Shown one piece after another: positions 15,919-23,840 of a DNA stretch of 64,000 nt. The translations under genes and the position numbers were made by a program. The DNA is taken from the IMG/VR virus record IMGVR_UViG_3300017917_004093, positions 1-64,000 of that record. One strand, written 5' to 3'. This stretch comes from a virus. Each line of letters opens with the position of its first letter. The first letter of the stretch is position 1. Under the pieces are notes generated by a model, which was not told the origin of the DNA, made no database searches, and saw nothing but the letters and a program-made list of their open reading frames with translations.

Positions 15919-16734
15919 TTATTCCTCTATTAAAATTTTTTCTAGATGTCTGTGTTTATGCAGCAGCGTTCTAGCATGATCGATATTTGTAACTGTTCCC
16001 AAGGGAATTCGTCCATGTCCCAGAGCCCTATCTGTTGGATCATATCCGTGAGATCTAATCCAATCAAAAAAACCCTTGTTTTTGACCATGTTACAACCGT
16101 CAAAAGTCAAAGTTGCTTCACCGCTATAATAATGTAAATTTTTGAAGTTTGCATAGTCAATTGGCAAATTATCCTCAAACAAGTCCAAAAATTCTTTACC
16201 TAATTCTGCGTAGTGTAAAAACAAAGTTCCCGGTGCCAGTGCAAATTCAAAATTTTTGTAATCTTCTAGATCCAATGAAAATCGTCGATACTGATCTTTG
16301 TTAAAACTGATATACAGTTCATCTAATTGCGATTTTTTTGATTCAACGCGATGTACAAAAAAATTCAAATTTCTAATAGCTTGTTTGAGGTCTGATGGCG
16401 CCACTGTCCACAATCTAGTTGGAGTATTGTAACCACCGGACAATCTTTCAAAAACTTCATGTAGACTATTAAAATAATCTTGTGTTTGATTCAACACAGG
16501 AAATTTTGTTTCTATTGCATTTGGCAAATATTTGTTTATGGTAACAATACTTTGTTCTAGTAAATCAGCAGACTCTGGCAAAGACAACAAACTGGCAAAA
16601 GCTTCTTGTTGATTGAATTCGCAGTTATCCAGGCACCAACGGAGTTCTTTCAGCCACTTGTTTACAAATAGATTATTATGCAAATCAATGCTGAAGCAAT
16701 CTCCGGTGGTACCCAGATAAACCCACAACTTCAT
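15919..16734 (-). CDS. Conserved hypothetical between gp32 and uvsX, paralogue of the protein at 3407
   Basis: A 271-aa protein. It shares ordered segments with the 285-aa protein beside uvsW: TQDYFNSLHEVFERL, LKQAIRNLNFFVHRVES, and FLHYAELGKEFLDLF. The end IDHARTLLHKHRHLEKILIE is distinct. No domain recognised. It sits 1 bp from uvsX and gp32 on either side, which argues for a role in, or co-regulation with, recombination and replication. Confidence 0.7.
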   Translation of the reverse strand: MKLWVYLGTTGDCFSIDLHNNLFVNKWLKELRWCLDNCEFNQQEAFASLLSLPESADLLEQSIVTINKYLPNAIETKFPVLNQTQDYFNSLHEVFERLSGGYNTPTRLWTVAPSDLKQAIRNLNFFVHRVESKKSQLDELYISFNKDQYRRFSLDLEDYKNFEFALAPGTLFLHYAELGKEFLDLFEDNLPIDYANFKNLHYYSGEATLTFDGCNMVKNKGFFDWIRSHGYDPTDRALGHGRIPLGTVTNIDHARTLLHKHRHLEKILIEE

Positions 16735-16735
16735 T

Positions 16736-17746
16736 TTACTTTTGTTGTCGTGCCCGAATCATGGCCAAAATGTCTTCGGCTTTTTGTGTGGGCTTGCTGG
16801 CTGCCTGAACAGGTGCACTGGCCACAGCAGGTTCATCTTCTTCCCAAGCAGGAGTCGAAGGTTTCACTGCAGGCGCAGCAGGTTTTGCTGCAGGAGCTGC
16901 CTTGGGTGCATCTTCGTCGGCCTGATCAGTGGAGCTAGAGCTGCCACCGGGTGCTTGAACACCAGCAGGACGATAGTATTGACCCCAACGCTCAGTGTCA
17001 TAGGGTTGACCATCAACGCTGGCTTCAAACATCTCTTTGATGACTTTTAGCTCAACATCGCCGGGACGCTTGGGCAAGAATGTGTTGAGATCAAACAAGC
17101 CGTGTGCTTCGATGGCAGCCTGTTCAGCTTCTGTGAGTGCCGATTCTTTGCGGCTCCACTTGGAGGTGCTGTAGTCAGCATACCCGCCTTTGCTGGTCTT
17201 GGTGATACGGAAGTCCAGACCGCGCAGTGCGTCGGTGGGCAGTTCTTCAGTTTCGGGATCCATCAGCACAGCCTTGATTGTGGCAAACAGTTGCGGTCCA
17301 ATGATGAACTTGCGGATTGGATTGTCTGGAGTGGTGTCATCAGCCAAGGGATTCTCGCGAACAAAACCTTGCATGATATAGCTGCGCTTCTTCCAGTACT
17401 TGCGACCCATTTCTTCAAGACTCTTGTCCTTGAACCAGGTGCGAACTTCGGCCAAGATTGGGCAAGCATTGGGTTCCCACATTTCCACGCAGGGAACTTG
17501 AACCATGACCTGTTTGCTATCCATTTCGCCTTTGATGCCAGCGAACGGTAGTCGAATCATTTGACGCTCAACCCAGAAAAATGTGTTTTTGGAATTACCG
17601 TCTGGAAGGAAACGGATGGTGCAGGATTGACCTTCTTCCATGTTCCAGTGGGGATAAATTGACTTGTCTCCACCACCTGCGGATTGCCCGCCTTGTTTGT
17701 TTTCAGCTGCCTGTAAACGTGCTCGAATTTCTGCTAAAGATGCCAT
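16736..17746 (-). CDS. 32: Single-stranded DNA-binding protein gp32
   Basis: A 336-aa protein. It opens MASLAEIRARLQAAENKQGG, the N-terminal cooperativity (B) region, then an OB-fold core with PHWNMEEGQSCTIRFLPDG and KYWKKRSYIMQGFV. CVEMWEPNACPI is in the place of the T4 zinc-binding segment, but only two Cys are obvious, so the zinc site may be altered. A low-complexity Ala/Pro/Lys linker leads to AEDILAMIRARQQK instead of the wholly acidic T4 tail. It protects ssDNA and recruits UvsX, UvsY and polymerase. The start at 17746 has AAGGAG upstream and a structured leader. Confidence 0.92.
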   Translation of the reverse strand: MASLAEIRARLQAAENKQGGQSAGGGDKSIYPHWNMEEGQSCTIRFLPDGNSKNTFFWVERQMIRLPFAGIKGEMDSKQVMVQVPCVEMWEPNACPILAEVRTWFKDKSLEEMGRKYWKKRSYIMQGFVRENPLADDTTPDNPIRKFIIGPQLFATIKAVLMDPETEELPTDALRGLDFRITKTSKGGYADYSTSKWSRKESALTEAEQAAIEAHGLFDLNTFLPKRPGDVELKVIKEMFEASVDGQPYDTERWGQYYRPAGVQAPGGSSSSTDQADEDAPKAAPAAKPAAPAVKPSTPAWEEDEPAVASAPVQAASKPTQKAEDILAMIRARQQK

Positions 17747-17764
17747 AGTATATTCTCCTTAAAG

Positions 17765-17817
17765 TGTTGCCTATGTATATGCTTGTAAATCTAAATTTTA
17801 GATGTTGCCTGTGCATA
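17765..17817 (-). promoter_or_regulatory. Repeat-structured gp32 leader
   Basis: Two imperfect direct copies of a 15-mer, TGTTGCCTATGTATA (17765-17779) and TGTTGCCTGTGCATA (17803-17817), flank a near-perfect palindrome ATCTAAATTTTAGAT (17789-17803). T4 gp32 represses its own translation by binding its structured, A/U-rich leader. This element is a candidate equivalent. Confidence 0.4.
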
Positions 17818-17838
17818 CACTGTGTAGTGTACGCGAAG

Positions 17839-17846
17839 TATTTAGC
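17839..17846 (-). promoter_or_regulatory. T4-type late promoter-like motif upstream of gp32
   Basis: GCTAAATA on the minus strand; the predicted start at about 17833 gives an 86-nt leader containing the repeats and palindrome. Confidence 0.4.
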
Positions 17847-17867
17847 ACAGTCAATGCAAAACGAAAT

Positions 17868-18503
17868 TTATTTTTGCCGGATCTCAATGTAGTAGATCTG
17901 GGTGTAGTGATTGGGGGTGTAATATTCGGGGCTGTTGAACACATCGGTTATGACCAGACCGGCTGCGTCAATGAATGGCTCAAACTCTTGTTCTCTGCGT
18001 AGAGATCCAGCTTGATTCTCTTGCAGCAGAATTACACCGCCGGGCAAAAGATGATGGCCAATGTACCGGAAAAAATCTTGATGTGCTTGCCAATCGGCAT
18101 CAACAGCAATGCGTTGATAATTATCGTCACCGGGGCACTCCAAAAAATGAGGTGGATTGGCTACAACCAAATCAAACTGCTCGTGATCGGGCATTTCTGA
18201 AACTGAGTCGATGGCATAAGCAGTGACCGTGGACAGTTGGTTCACAGCAATGGTTTCTTGCACACGCTGTATGGCTGGTTCATATATGTCGCTGACACAC
18301 AATCCCCGACAGATGCCATGATCTAACAAACCAAACCCTATGTAGGCTGGTCCGCTGCACCATTCATAGCAGCGTTGAAACTGCTTGGGATATCTTTGTT
18401 TGACAATTTTAATGTATTCTTGCCCGAACCATGTGCCACCACCGTCCATCCAGCTGTCATATTTGACTCTATATTTGTTTGCACCCGAAGTTATGAATTC
18501 CAT
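17868..18503 (-). CDS. SAM-dependent methyltransferase with NPPH motif
   Basis: A 211-aa protein. The SAM fold is visible as YEWCSGPAYIGFGLL, the acidic VSDIYEPAI and the catalytic LVVANPPHF (NPPH at residues 116-119). The NPPx motif is shared by N6-adenine and glutamine (HemK/PrmC-like) methyltransferases, so the substrate is either DNA/RNA adenine or a protein Gln. The start ATG 18503 overlaps the SGNH stop as TGATG. It ends the operon that begins at 21545. Confidence 0.78.
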   Translation of the reverse strand: MEFITSGANKYRVKYDSWMDGGGTWFGQEYIKIVKQRYPKQFQRCYEWCSGPAYIGFGLLDHGICRGLCVSDIYEPAIQRVQETIAVNQLSTVTAYAIDSVSEMPDHEQFDLVVANPPHFLECPGDDNYQRIAVDADWQAHQDFFRYIGHHLLPGGVILLQENQAGSLRREQEFEPFIDAAGLVITDVFNSPEYYTPNHYTQIYYIEIRQK

Positions 18504-19264
18504 CACAGCCTCCGGGGTCGGTTGGGTTCACGCCAGCACAGCAAGTTTTTTTGAGCCTGCATGTTGCACTCCTGCATCCATTCTCGACTGGCAGTACTTA
18601 ATTGTCCTGGTGCAACTGCATCCAAATACTCAACATGTTCAGCGGGTGTGGGGTGAAAATCTCGTTTGGTTTCACCAGACAAGGGTATGCCGCCGGCTCT
18701 GCTCCACCAGGTGCCGCCAAAAACCACATCCAATACACTGGGTGCTATGATGTCCAGCACCTCCTGATACATTGCTCGAACATCACTATTGTCTGCAGTC
18801 TGCAGACTGGGATTGTTGCCCAGGCCAGTGTCCTCATTGGTTTTGGCCAAAGGAACCATGCTGAGAAATCGATATTTACAGCCCCAATGATCCAGTAGCT
18901 GTTGAGCAGCAGCAATGTTGGCCATGTCTCTGATCAAATAACCTCGTTCACAGGCAAACTTTTTCACATACTCCTGCGGCAATTGACTGCCAGCAGTCCA
19001 GTACACGTTGCCCCCTTCTAACCAACGATTATGCACATACCTGTCTTCTCTACTGGTGTTGCTCCACATGATCCACACATGATCGTCTGGAGTCAAACGG
19101 TGCCTTTGATTACATTCAATCAAACTCCACAGCATGTAACTGTTGCCGGCGCCACACAGTCCCCAATTTTCAAAAAAGTCGTACTGCCGGCCCAGTGCAT
19201 CGGCCCAGGTTGGCCAACGCCAATATTGAGTAAAACTACATCCAAAAGTAAACAGTCTAGACAC
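18503..19264 (-). CDS. SGNH hydrolase superfamily protein
   Basis: A 253-aa protein. I prefer GTG 19264 (MSRLFTFGCSFTQYW) over an upstream TTG because homologues usually begin just before the FGCSF block. The catalytic Ser block GCSF is at residues 8-11, a WGLCGAGNSYML Gly/Asn block follows, and the C-terminal RDFHPTPAEHVEYL provides the Asp-x-x-His-like end, so all blocks are present. These enzymes deacylate sugars or act as esterases or acetyltransferases. It is flanked by a glycosyltransferase and a methyltransferase, suggesting glycan modification. Confidence 0.72.
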   Translation of the reverse strand: MSRLFTFGCSFTQYWRWPTWADALGRQYDFFENWGLCGAGNSYMLWSLIECNQRHRLTPDDHVWIMWSNTSREDRYVHNRWLEGGNVYWTAGSQLPQEYVKKFACERGYLIRDMANIAAAQQLLDHWGCKYRFLSMVPLAKTNEDTGLGNNPSLQTADNSDVRAMYQEVLDIIAPSVLDVVFGGTWWSRAGGIPLSGETKRDFHPTPAEHVEYLDAVAPGQLSTASREWMQECNMQAQKNLLCWREPNRPRRL

Positions 19265-20099
19265 GATGTTTTCCAAATGTTTGGCTCAGCTGCCATTGTT
19301 GATCGCTGACTGTAACATGTTGTTGTTCAAACCAGGCTCGATCATATTCCCAATCCTTTTGACTGGTGTGCAAAAATGCACTAGCTCCGTGTTTTTTGAT
19401 TGGCAACGGTTCATTGCTGTATCTATGCCTGTACACTTCGATCAGTTGAAATTCGCTCATGACCATTTTTTGGCCTTGAGGATCGAATGCAACCAAAGCT
19501 TGCTGTTCAAACAGATCTAGATGCAAATCAAAAGTGGGTTGATGATGTATCGACTCAATGTGTTGTCTCAGTCCAATCAATAGATCCCGAGTAAGATATC
19601 TAAAAGGCACACTGCTCATGCACCAAAATTCTTGCTCATTGACAACCCAGGGCAAATCACAAGCCAACATGTGTTTGACATATGCTCGATTGCCATGATC
19701 AATGGGCGTGGGTTGATCGGGCACAGTGGCACTCACACAATCATACTTGGGTGCAGCTTCAAACACAACATCTGAATCAACCAACAACCAACCATTGCCG
19801 GATACAAATTGATCCAAATACAATTTTACCAGCTGTTGTCTAAACCAGCCGCCTGTTTTGACTTTTTGCATGCCAGCAAAATCACTGAACCTGTGAAACT
19901 TTATATTGGCCGTGGGAAAATTTTGTTTGATGTATTCCTGGCAGTCTTGAGGATAGCAGGGCCAATGAGCAATATCAAAATCATCAATGATAATGTCAAT
20001 GGGCAGCTCGGGCAACCAGCGTTGCACACTACGAAGGCACAGGATTTGGTTGAAAAAATAACCAGCAAATGTGGTCAATACCACTCGGTCAGGAATCAC
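19257..20099 (-). CDS. Glycosyltransferase-like protein (DxD)
   Basis: A 280-aa protein with an N-terminal VVLTTFAGYFFNQILCLRSV strand-helix, WLLVDSDVVF (DSD at residues 108-110) and a NEQEFWCMSSVPFRYLTRD block. It resembles the DUF6492-type GT-A-like proteins. The start is a GTG at 20099 preceded by AGGT. It overlaps the SGNH gene downstream. The target is unknown. Confidence 0.65.
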   Translation of the reverse strand: MIPDRVVLTTFAGYFFNQILCLRSVQRWLPELPIDIIIDDFDIAHWPCYPQDCQEYIKQNFPTANIKFHRFSDFAGMQKVKTGGWFRQQLVKLYLDQFVSGNGWLLVDSDVVFEAAPKYDCVSATVPDQPTPIDHGNRAYVKHMLACDLPWVVNEQEFWCMSSVPFRYLTRDLLIGLRQHIESIHHQPTFDLHLDLFEQQALVAFDPQGQKMVMSEFQLIEVYRHRYSNEPLPIKKHGASAFLHTSQKDWEYDRAWFEQQHVTVSDQQWQLSQTFGKHRV

Positions 20100-20102
20100 A
20101 GT

Positions 20103-21545
20103 TTACCTGTTGTGAGCCAAAACTTTCAATCTGTCTAGATCGGTGTTTTCTTCAAGGCCAAAATTGGTGGGGTTGCCCGTGTACTCATACATGCCACATT
20201 CGGCCAGGCCATGTGTGGGACAGTATTCACCTGCTTCGGTCATGTTGCACTGGCCTTCTTTGACCTGTGTCACTGACTGTTCATCGCTGTCTACTGCTTT
20301 GGCCAGTTGATCAGGTTCCGCAGTTTGGTTTTGTTGGGGTTCAAGTAGGTCTAACACTGCTTGAATGTCCACACTGCGATCGGCCAGTTGTTGCATTCTG
20401 TTCAAAATTAATGGTCTTGCATCTGCGTTGGCATCTTGGTCTGCTAATTCTTCCAATGCGTCAAACAATTCGTCATCGCCCAACACATCATACAGTTGTT
20501 CTGTGGTATTGGTTGCATCTGCGCCAACTGGCAGATCTTTGCTCATTAGATCTACCAACTTTTGTTTGGACTCAGGAGTGTCTGGCACAGCCCAGGTTCC
20601 TTCCACTAGATTGTCGATCCAGGATTCAAATATTTGTGTTTCTTTCATGGCATTGGCCTCTTGAGTAATTCTAGCCAGCAGCGGAAGTGCCTCTTCAATT
20701 CTGTGATCCAGTGTCTGTTTCACAAACATATCTTTGAGTTCTTCAACTATTACATCGCCTTCTGTGATCTGAGTTGGCGTCCAGTTTTCAAAATAATGAG
20801 CATATCCTCGTGGTGATCCTAGATGTTTGAGAATGCCCTGCATGTTTTTGTAGTAGGCGTCAGTTTGTTCAACCAGTTGTTTGGTTTCGCCCTCGAAGAT
20901 TTGACCAGCATTGGCTCTGCGAAAACGACTGAGCACAGCAAGTTCTTCTACAATAGCATCAATGTGTTGACCACGTGCATCGTAGGGGCGACCTCCCTGT
21001 CTAACATGTTCCAGCATGGCCTTGCCAGCAGTCAAACTACGAGACTTGAGACGATAACGCTCACCTTCGGCAGTTTCAATAAAAATACTTTCAATATATC
21101 TAAATCGTGCTTCGCCTTCGCGCAGACTCTTTTTGTGTCTTATTACCAGTCTGGCTTGGGTAGGTTCCGCATTCCAACTCAATTTTCCACGGCCTTGCCA
21201 CGACTCTGTAATGGCTGCTTGACCTTGTTGGGTATAACGCAGTCGGTTGATGTTTTCAGGTTGAAAGGTTAAAAAATTACGGGTGGCAAACTGTTTGAGT
21301 TGAGACAGAAAGGCAAACCAATTTGTCTTGTCCTCGGGTTCCATGCTTTTGCCATATTGATCACCAAAAAACACAATCAACTCATTTTCCGGAGTCACAG
21401 CCACAACCACTGTGCCGTAGTTTTTTCCAGATTCTGCTGTCCAATCAAATCTGAATCTATCTGCTGAGGGATCGCTGTTGGTCAGTCTTAGATTTCTGCT
21501 GATCAATAAATCGTACAATTTTTCGGATGTGTTGTTCTGCGCCAT
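20103..21545 (-). CDS. Conserved 480-aa protein next to gp17
   Basis: A 480-aa protein with no catalytic motif that I recognise. The N-terminal 170 residues are mixed alpha/beta (GTVVVAVTPENELIVFFGDQ; ESIFIETAEGERYRLKSRSL) and the rest is helical and acidic. A late segment, CNMTEAGEYCPTHGLAECGM, could bind metal (Cys/His cluster). The motif GCTAAATA lies 7 bp before the ATG and includes the gp17 stop codon. Its position suggests a late gene, possibly virion-associated. Confidence 0.5.
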   Translation of the reverse strand: MAQNNTSEKLYDLLISRNLRLTNSDPSADRFRFDWTAESGKNYGTVVVAVTPENELIVFFGDQYGKSMEPEDKTNWFAFLSQLKQFATRNFLTFQPENINRLRYTQQGQAAITESWQGRGKLSWNAEPTQARLVIRHKKSLREGEARFRYIESIFIETAEGERYRLKSRSLTAGKAMLEHVRQGGRPYDARGQHIDAIVEELAVLSRFRRANAGQIFEGETKQLVEQTDAYYKNMQGILKHLGSPRGYAHYFENWTPTQITEGDVIVEELKDMFVKQTLDHRIEEALPLLARITQEANAMKETQIFESWIDNLVEGTWAVPDTPESKQKLVDLMSKDLPVGADATNTTEQLYDVLGDDELFDALEELADQDANADARPLILNRMQQLADRSVDIQAVLDLLEPQQNQTAEPDQLAKAVDSDEQSVTQVKEGQCNMTEAGEYCPTHGLAECGMYEYTGNPTNFGLEENTDLDRLKVLAHNR

Positions 21546-21552
21546 AGTAGTA

Positions 21553-21560
21553 TATTTAGC
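21553..21560 (-). promoter_or_regulatory. T4-type late promoter abutting the start codon
   Basis: GCTAAATA (minus), 7 bp before the ATG at 21545; predicted leader 2 nt. It overlaps the gp17 stop codon. Confidence 0.4.
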
Positions 21561-23127
21561 GCATCATAATAAAGGGCAACGGCTCAATCAGCGGCTCGCT
21601 GCGATGATCCCTAAGTTGACGATCTAGATCTGTGTGATAGTTCTGCAATTCCTGCATCATGCGTACAACCAATAATGTAGACATAACCAAATCATCAGTT
21701 TCCCCTGGTTTGGCTGCATAGCTGGTTCCGTGTGCTACAAAAGTCTTTAGCTCAGAAACCAAAGGGGCGCTACGGAGTTTCATACGCCCACTTTCTATCA
21801 AGACTTTGAGCTTGTTGCAGGCGGTAAGTTTGCTTTTGTTTGTGGTATTAAAACCCTTGCGTAATCTACGGCCGCTGGCGCCGGTCACTGATCCATCGCT
21901 GAGAAAGTAGCCCGGAATGTTTTCTTCCCCATATTCAGCTATGGAAATCAGTGCAGCTTCGCCAATGGTATTGTTTTCTACTGAGTAGTACACACTGTCT
22001 GGCTTTTTCACAATGTCACTGATGTGTTTGACAATGTCGGCCAGTATTCTTACCTGGGTAGGAATGTCAGTGCGATTATGACGCCATTCTCCTATTTGCT
22101 CTGTGGTGTTGGCTTCGAATATTTGTATGGCAGCAGGATCGCCACCTGTGCCCAAACTGGGATCCAGTGCAACTACATAAATTTTGTCAGGTTCAGGATT
22201 TTTATACCAGCGCACCTGTCCTGTTTTATATAGGGGCTCGCCACCTTTGAGATCCAACAACTTGGCAGGCGCAATTAGCGTTTCATCGTTGATAATGAAT
22301 TCGCAGCCAATTTCTCGTCGAAATCGGTCTGAGCCCAGCTGGGCTTCCATGTCTTTGCCCCATTGTTCGTCTCGGTCCGGGTGTTCTTGCCAGTAGCTGC
22401 GGTAGGCCTTGAAACCGTTGATGCCTACTTCTGTGGGGTTGCCAAATTCATCTTGACATTTGTTGGCCTGTTTCCAAATGATTGCAAACTGATCTTCGTC
22501 TGAGTTGGGGGTGGAAGTGATAATGGCCTTACCACCAGTGGCCAGGGTGGGACTGATAGAAGTCCAAAACTCTTGTGCAATTGTGGGTCTCACGAACGCA
22601 AATTCGTCTGCGTACAACAGCGAAATACTCATACCCCGTCCGGTGTTTTCTGTTGTGGTTGCTGAGACAATTCTTGATCCGTTTTCAAAGTCAATGCTGC
22701 CTTTGTTATAACTGATCACACCAGCACGAATATGGTCCGGACACATTTCATAGGCAAATCTAATACGCTGCATGATTTCCTGCGCACCTGTGTACTTGTG
22801 TGCTGCAATCAAAATGGTAGAGTCAGGTATGAACATGGCATACCACAACAGATAGCCTGCTGCCGACGTGGATTTGCCGGTCTGTCGCGGCATCATGGAA
22901 ATGCTAAAGCGATAATTATGATAGGTATGAATCAGTTTCTTTTGGTACTCGTAGGGATGGTACAACATCTTGCCCCGTGTTGGGTGTTGGATGTAGAAAA
23001 AGTGATCCAGGAAGTAGGCTGGACCTGTGTTGGGGTCCGCACAGCTAACAAATTCGTCCAGCTGGTGCTCAGTGAAAATTTGCTTTTTGTGCGGTGCCTT
23101 GACCAGTACACCTTCAAGTGTGCTCAT
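21556..23127 (-). CDS. 17: Large terminase subunit gp17
   Basis: A 523-aa DNA-packaging motor. The ATPase half has an adenine-binding and Walker A region MPRQTGKS (residues 79-86), Walker B LLYADEFAF (170-178) and ITSTPNS in the coupling-motif position. The nuclease half shows the acidic triad in ALDPSLGTGGD (D322), SVENNTIGE (E384) and ETDDLVMS (D477/D478). Length is shorter than T4 gp17 (610 aa) but typical of environmental relatives. A TAAATA motif abuts its ATG. Confidence 0.96.
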   Translation of the reverse strand: MSTLEGVLVKAPHKKQIFTEHQLDEFVSCADPNTGPAYFLDHFFYIQHPTRGKMLYHPYEYQKKLIHTYHNYRFSISMMPRQTGKSTSAAGYLLWYAMFIPDSTILIAAHKYTGAQEIMQRIRFAYEMCPDHIRAGVISYNKGSIDFENGSRIVSATTTENTGRGMSISLLYADEFAFVRPTIAQEFWTSISPTLATGGKAIITSTPNSDEDQFAIIWKQANKCQDEFGNPTEVGINGFKAYRSYWQEHPDRDEQWGKDMEAQLGSDRFRREIGCEFIINDETLIAPAKLLDLKGGEPLYKTGQVRWYKNPEPDKIYVVALDPSLGTGGDPAAIQIFEANTTEQIGEWRHNRTDIPTQVRILADIVKHISDIVKKPDSVYYSVENNTIGEAALISIAEYGEENIPGYFLSDGSVTGASGRRLRKGFNTTNKSKLTACNKLKVLIESGRMKLRSAPLVSELKTFVAHGTSYAAKPGETDDLVMSTLLVVRMMQELQNYHTDLDRQLRDHRSEPLIEPLPFIMMR

Positions 23128-23132
23128 GGCAG

Positions 23133-23140
23133 TATTTACT
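23133..23140 (-). promoter_or_regulatory. Late promoter-like motif abutting gp17
   Basis: AGTAAATA (minus), 5 bp before the ATG at 23127. It overlaps the stop codon of the upstream gene; the predicted start coincides with the ATG. Confidence 0.35.
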
Positions 23141-23408
23141 TGGCTTTGGTCTGGATCAGCGCAAACCAGGCCGGGGTTCCGGGTTGTATGCCCAGACGCT
23201 TTGCTTCGTTGCGCAATTGAAAATGTTGATCTTGTATTTGCTGCCGCTTGTGGGTGTCGTAGGCTGCTGTTACAGATTCCGGAGATAGAGTCCCCAGTAT
23301 GCCTTGTCCCCTGAACTGATTTATTGGGTCAGCAGGATCCAAATAACAATCGCTGTCTGTGGACAGCGATCCGAGGTTGCTGGTAGAAAACTTTATTTGT
23401 TTGGTCAT
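23136..23408 (-). CDS. Conserved 90-aa protein upstream of gp17
   Basis: A 90-aa protein from ATG 23408 (ATGA overlap with the nuclease gene; a GTG two codons upstream is also in frame). It contains YLDPADPINQFRGQGILG and a C-terminal helix ending in RLGIQPGTPAWFALIQTKAK. No family recognised. Its position just before the large terminase hints at packaging or head assembly. Confidence 0.6.
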   Translation of the reverse strand: MTKQIKFSTSNLGSLSTDSDCYLDPADPINQFRGQGILGTLSPESVTAAYDTHKRQQIQDQHFQLRNEAKRLGIQPGTPAWFALIQTKAK

Positions 23409-23839
23409 TGACACCAGCTTTGTTTGGCGTCTCCATAGTATTCGCGAGCAAATCCGTTGCGAATCAGCTCGGCCCGCAGGCTAACACCATTCAAAATAAG
23501 ATCTCCCAATACACGTCCGCCAAACTTGTCCCAAGCATAAATTGTAACCTGATGCTTTTGGGTACTAGCCACAGCCTGTTTTGTAAAGGCAGTTGCAGCC
23601 TGTCCTCGTTGATCTTCTGAGGGGCACTGAGCTCTAAATCCTTTTTCAGGAGTGTCAACTCCAAAGACTCTGATAGCCAATTCTGGCTTGAGCGGTGCAG
23701 GTAGAAACGGTGCTGCTATGACCACAGTATCACCGTCGTTGACACGGATGATCTTGGCATCATAGGTTACCCCCTGTGGTGTTTTTTGTGCAAATGCCAA
23801 CAATGGCAACATCATTAATATAATTAGCAATTTCTTCAT
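23405..23839 (-). CDS. Secreted thermonuclease-like (SNase) nuclease
   Basis: A 144-aa protein. It begins with a textbook signal peptide (MKKLLIILMMLPLLAFAQ, cleavage after about residue 18), so it is exported. The mature part has the staphylococcal nuclease pattern: RVNDGDTVVI, IRVFGVDTPEKG, a Lys/Arg-containing KFGGRVLGDL and LNGVSLRAELIRNGFAREYY. In SNase the Asp, Arg and Glu of these blocks bind calcium and cleave phosphodiester bonds. An exported nuclease beside the packaging gene could degrade host or competing DNA in the periplasm. Confidence 0.85.
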   Translation of the reverse strand: MKKLLIILMMLPLLAFAQKTPQGVTYDAKIIRVNDGDTVVIAAPFLPAPLKPELAIRVFGVDTPEKGFRAQCPSEDQRGQAATAFTKQAVASTQKHQVTIYAWDKFGGRVLGDLILNGVSLRAELIRNGFAREYYGDAKQSWCQ

Positions 23840-23840
23840 G

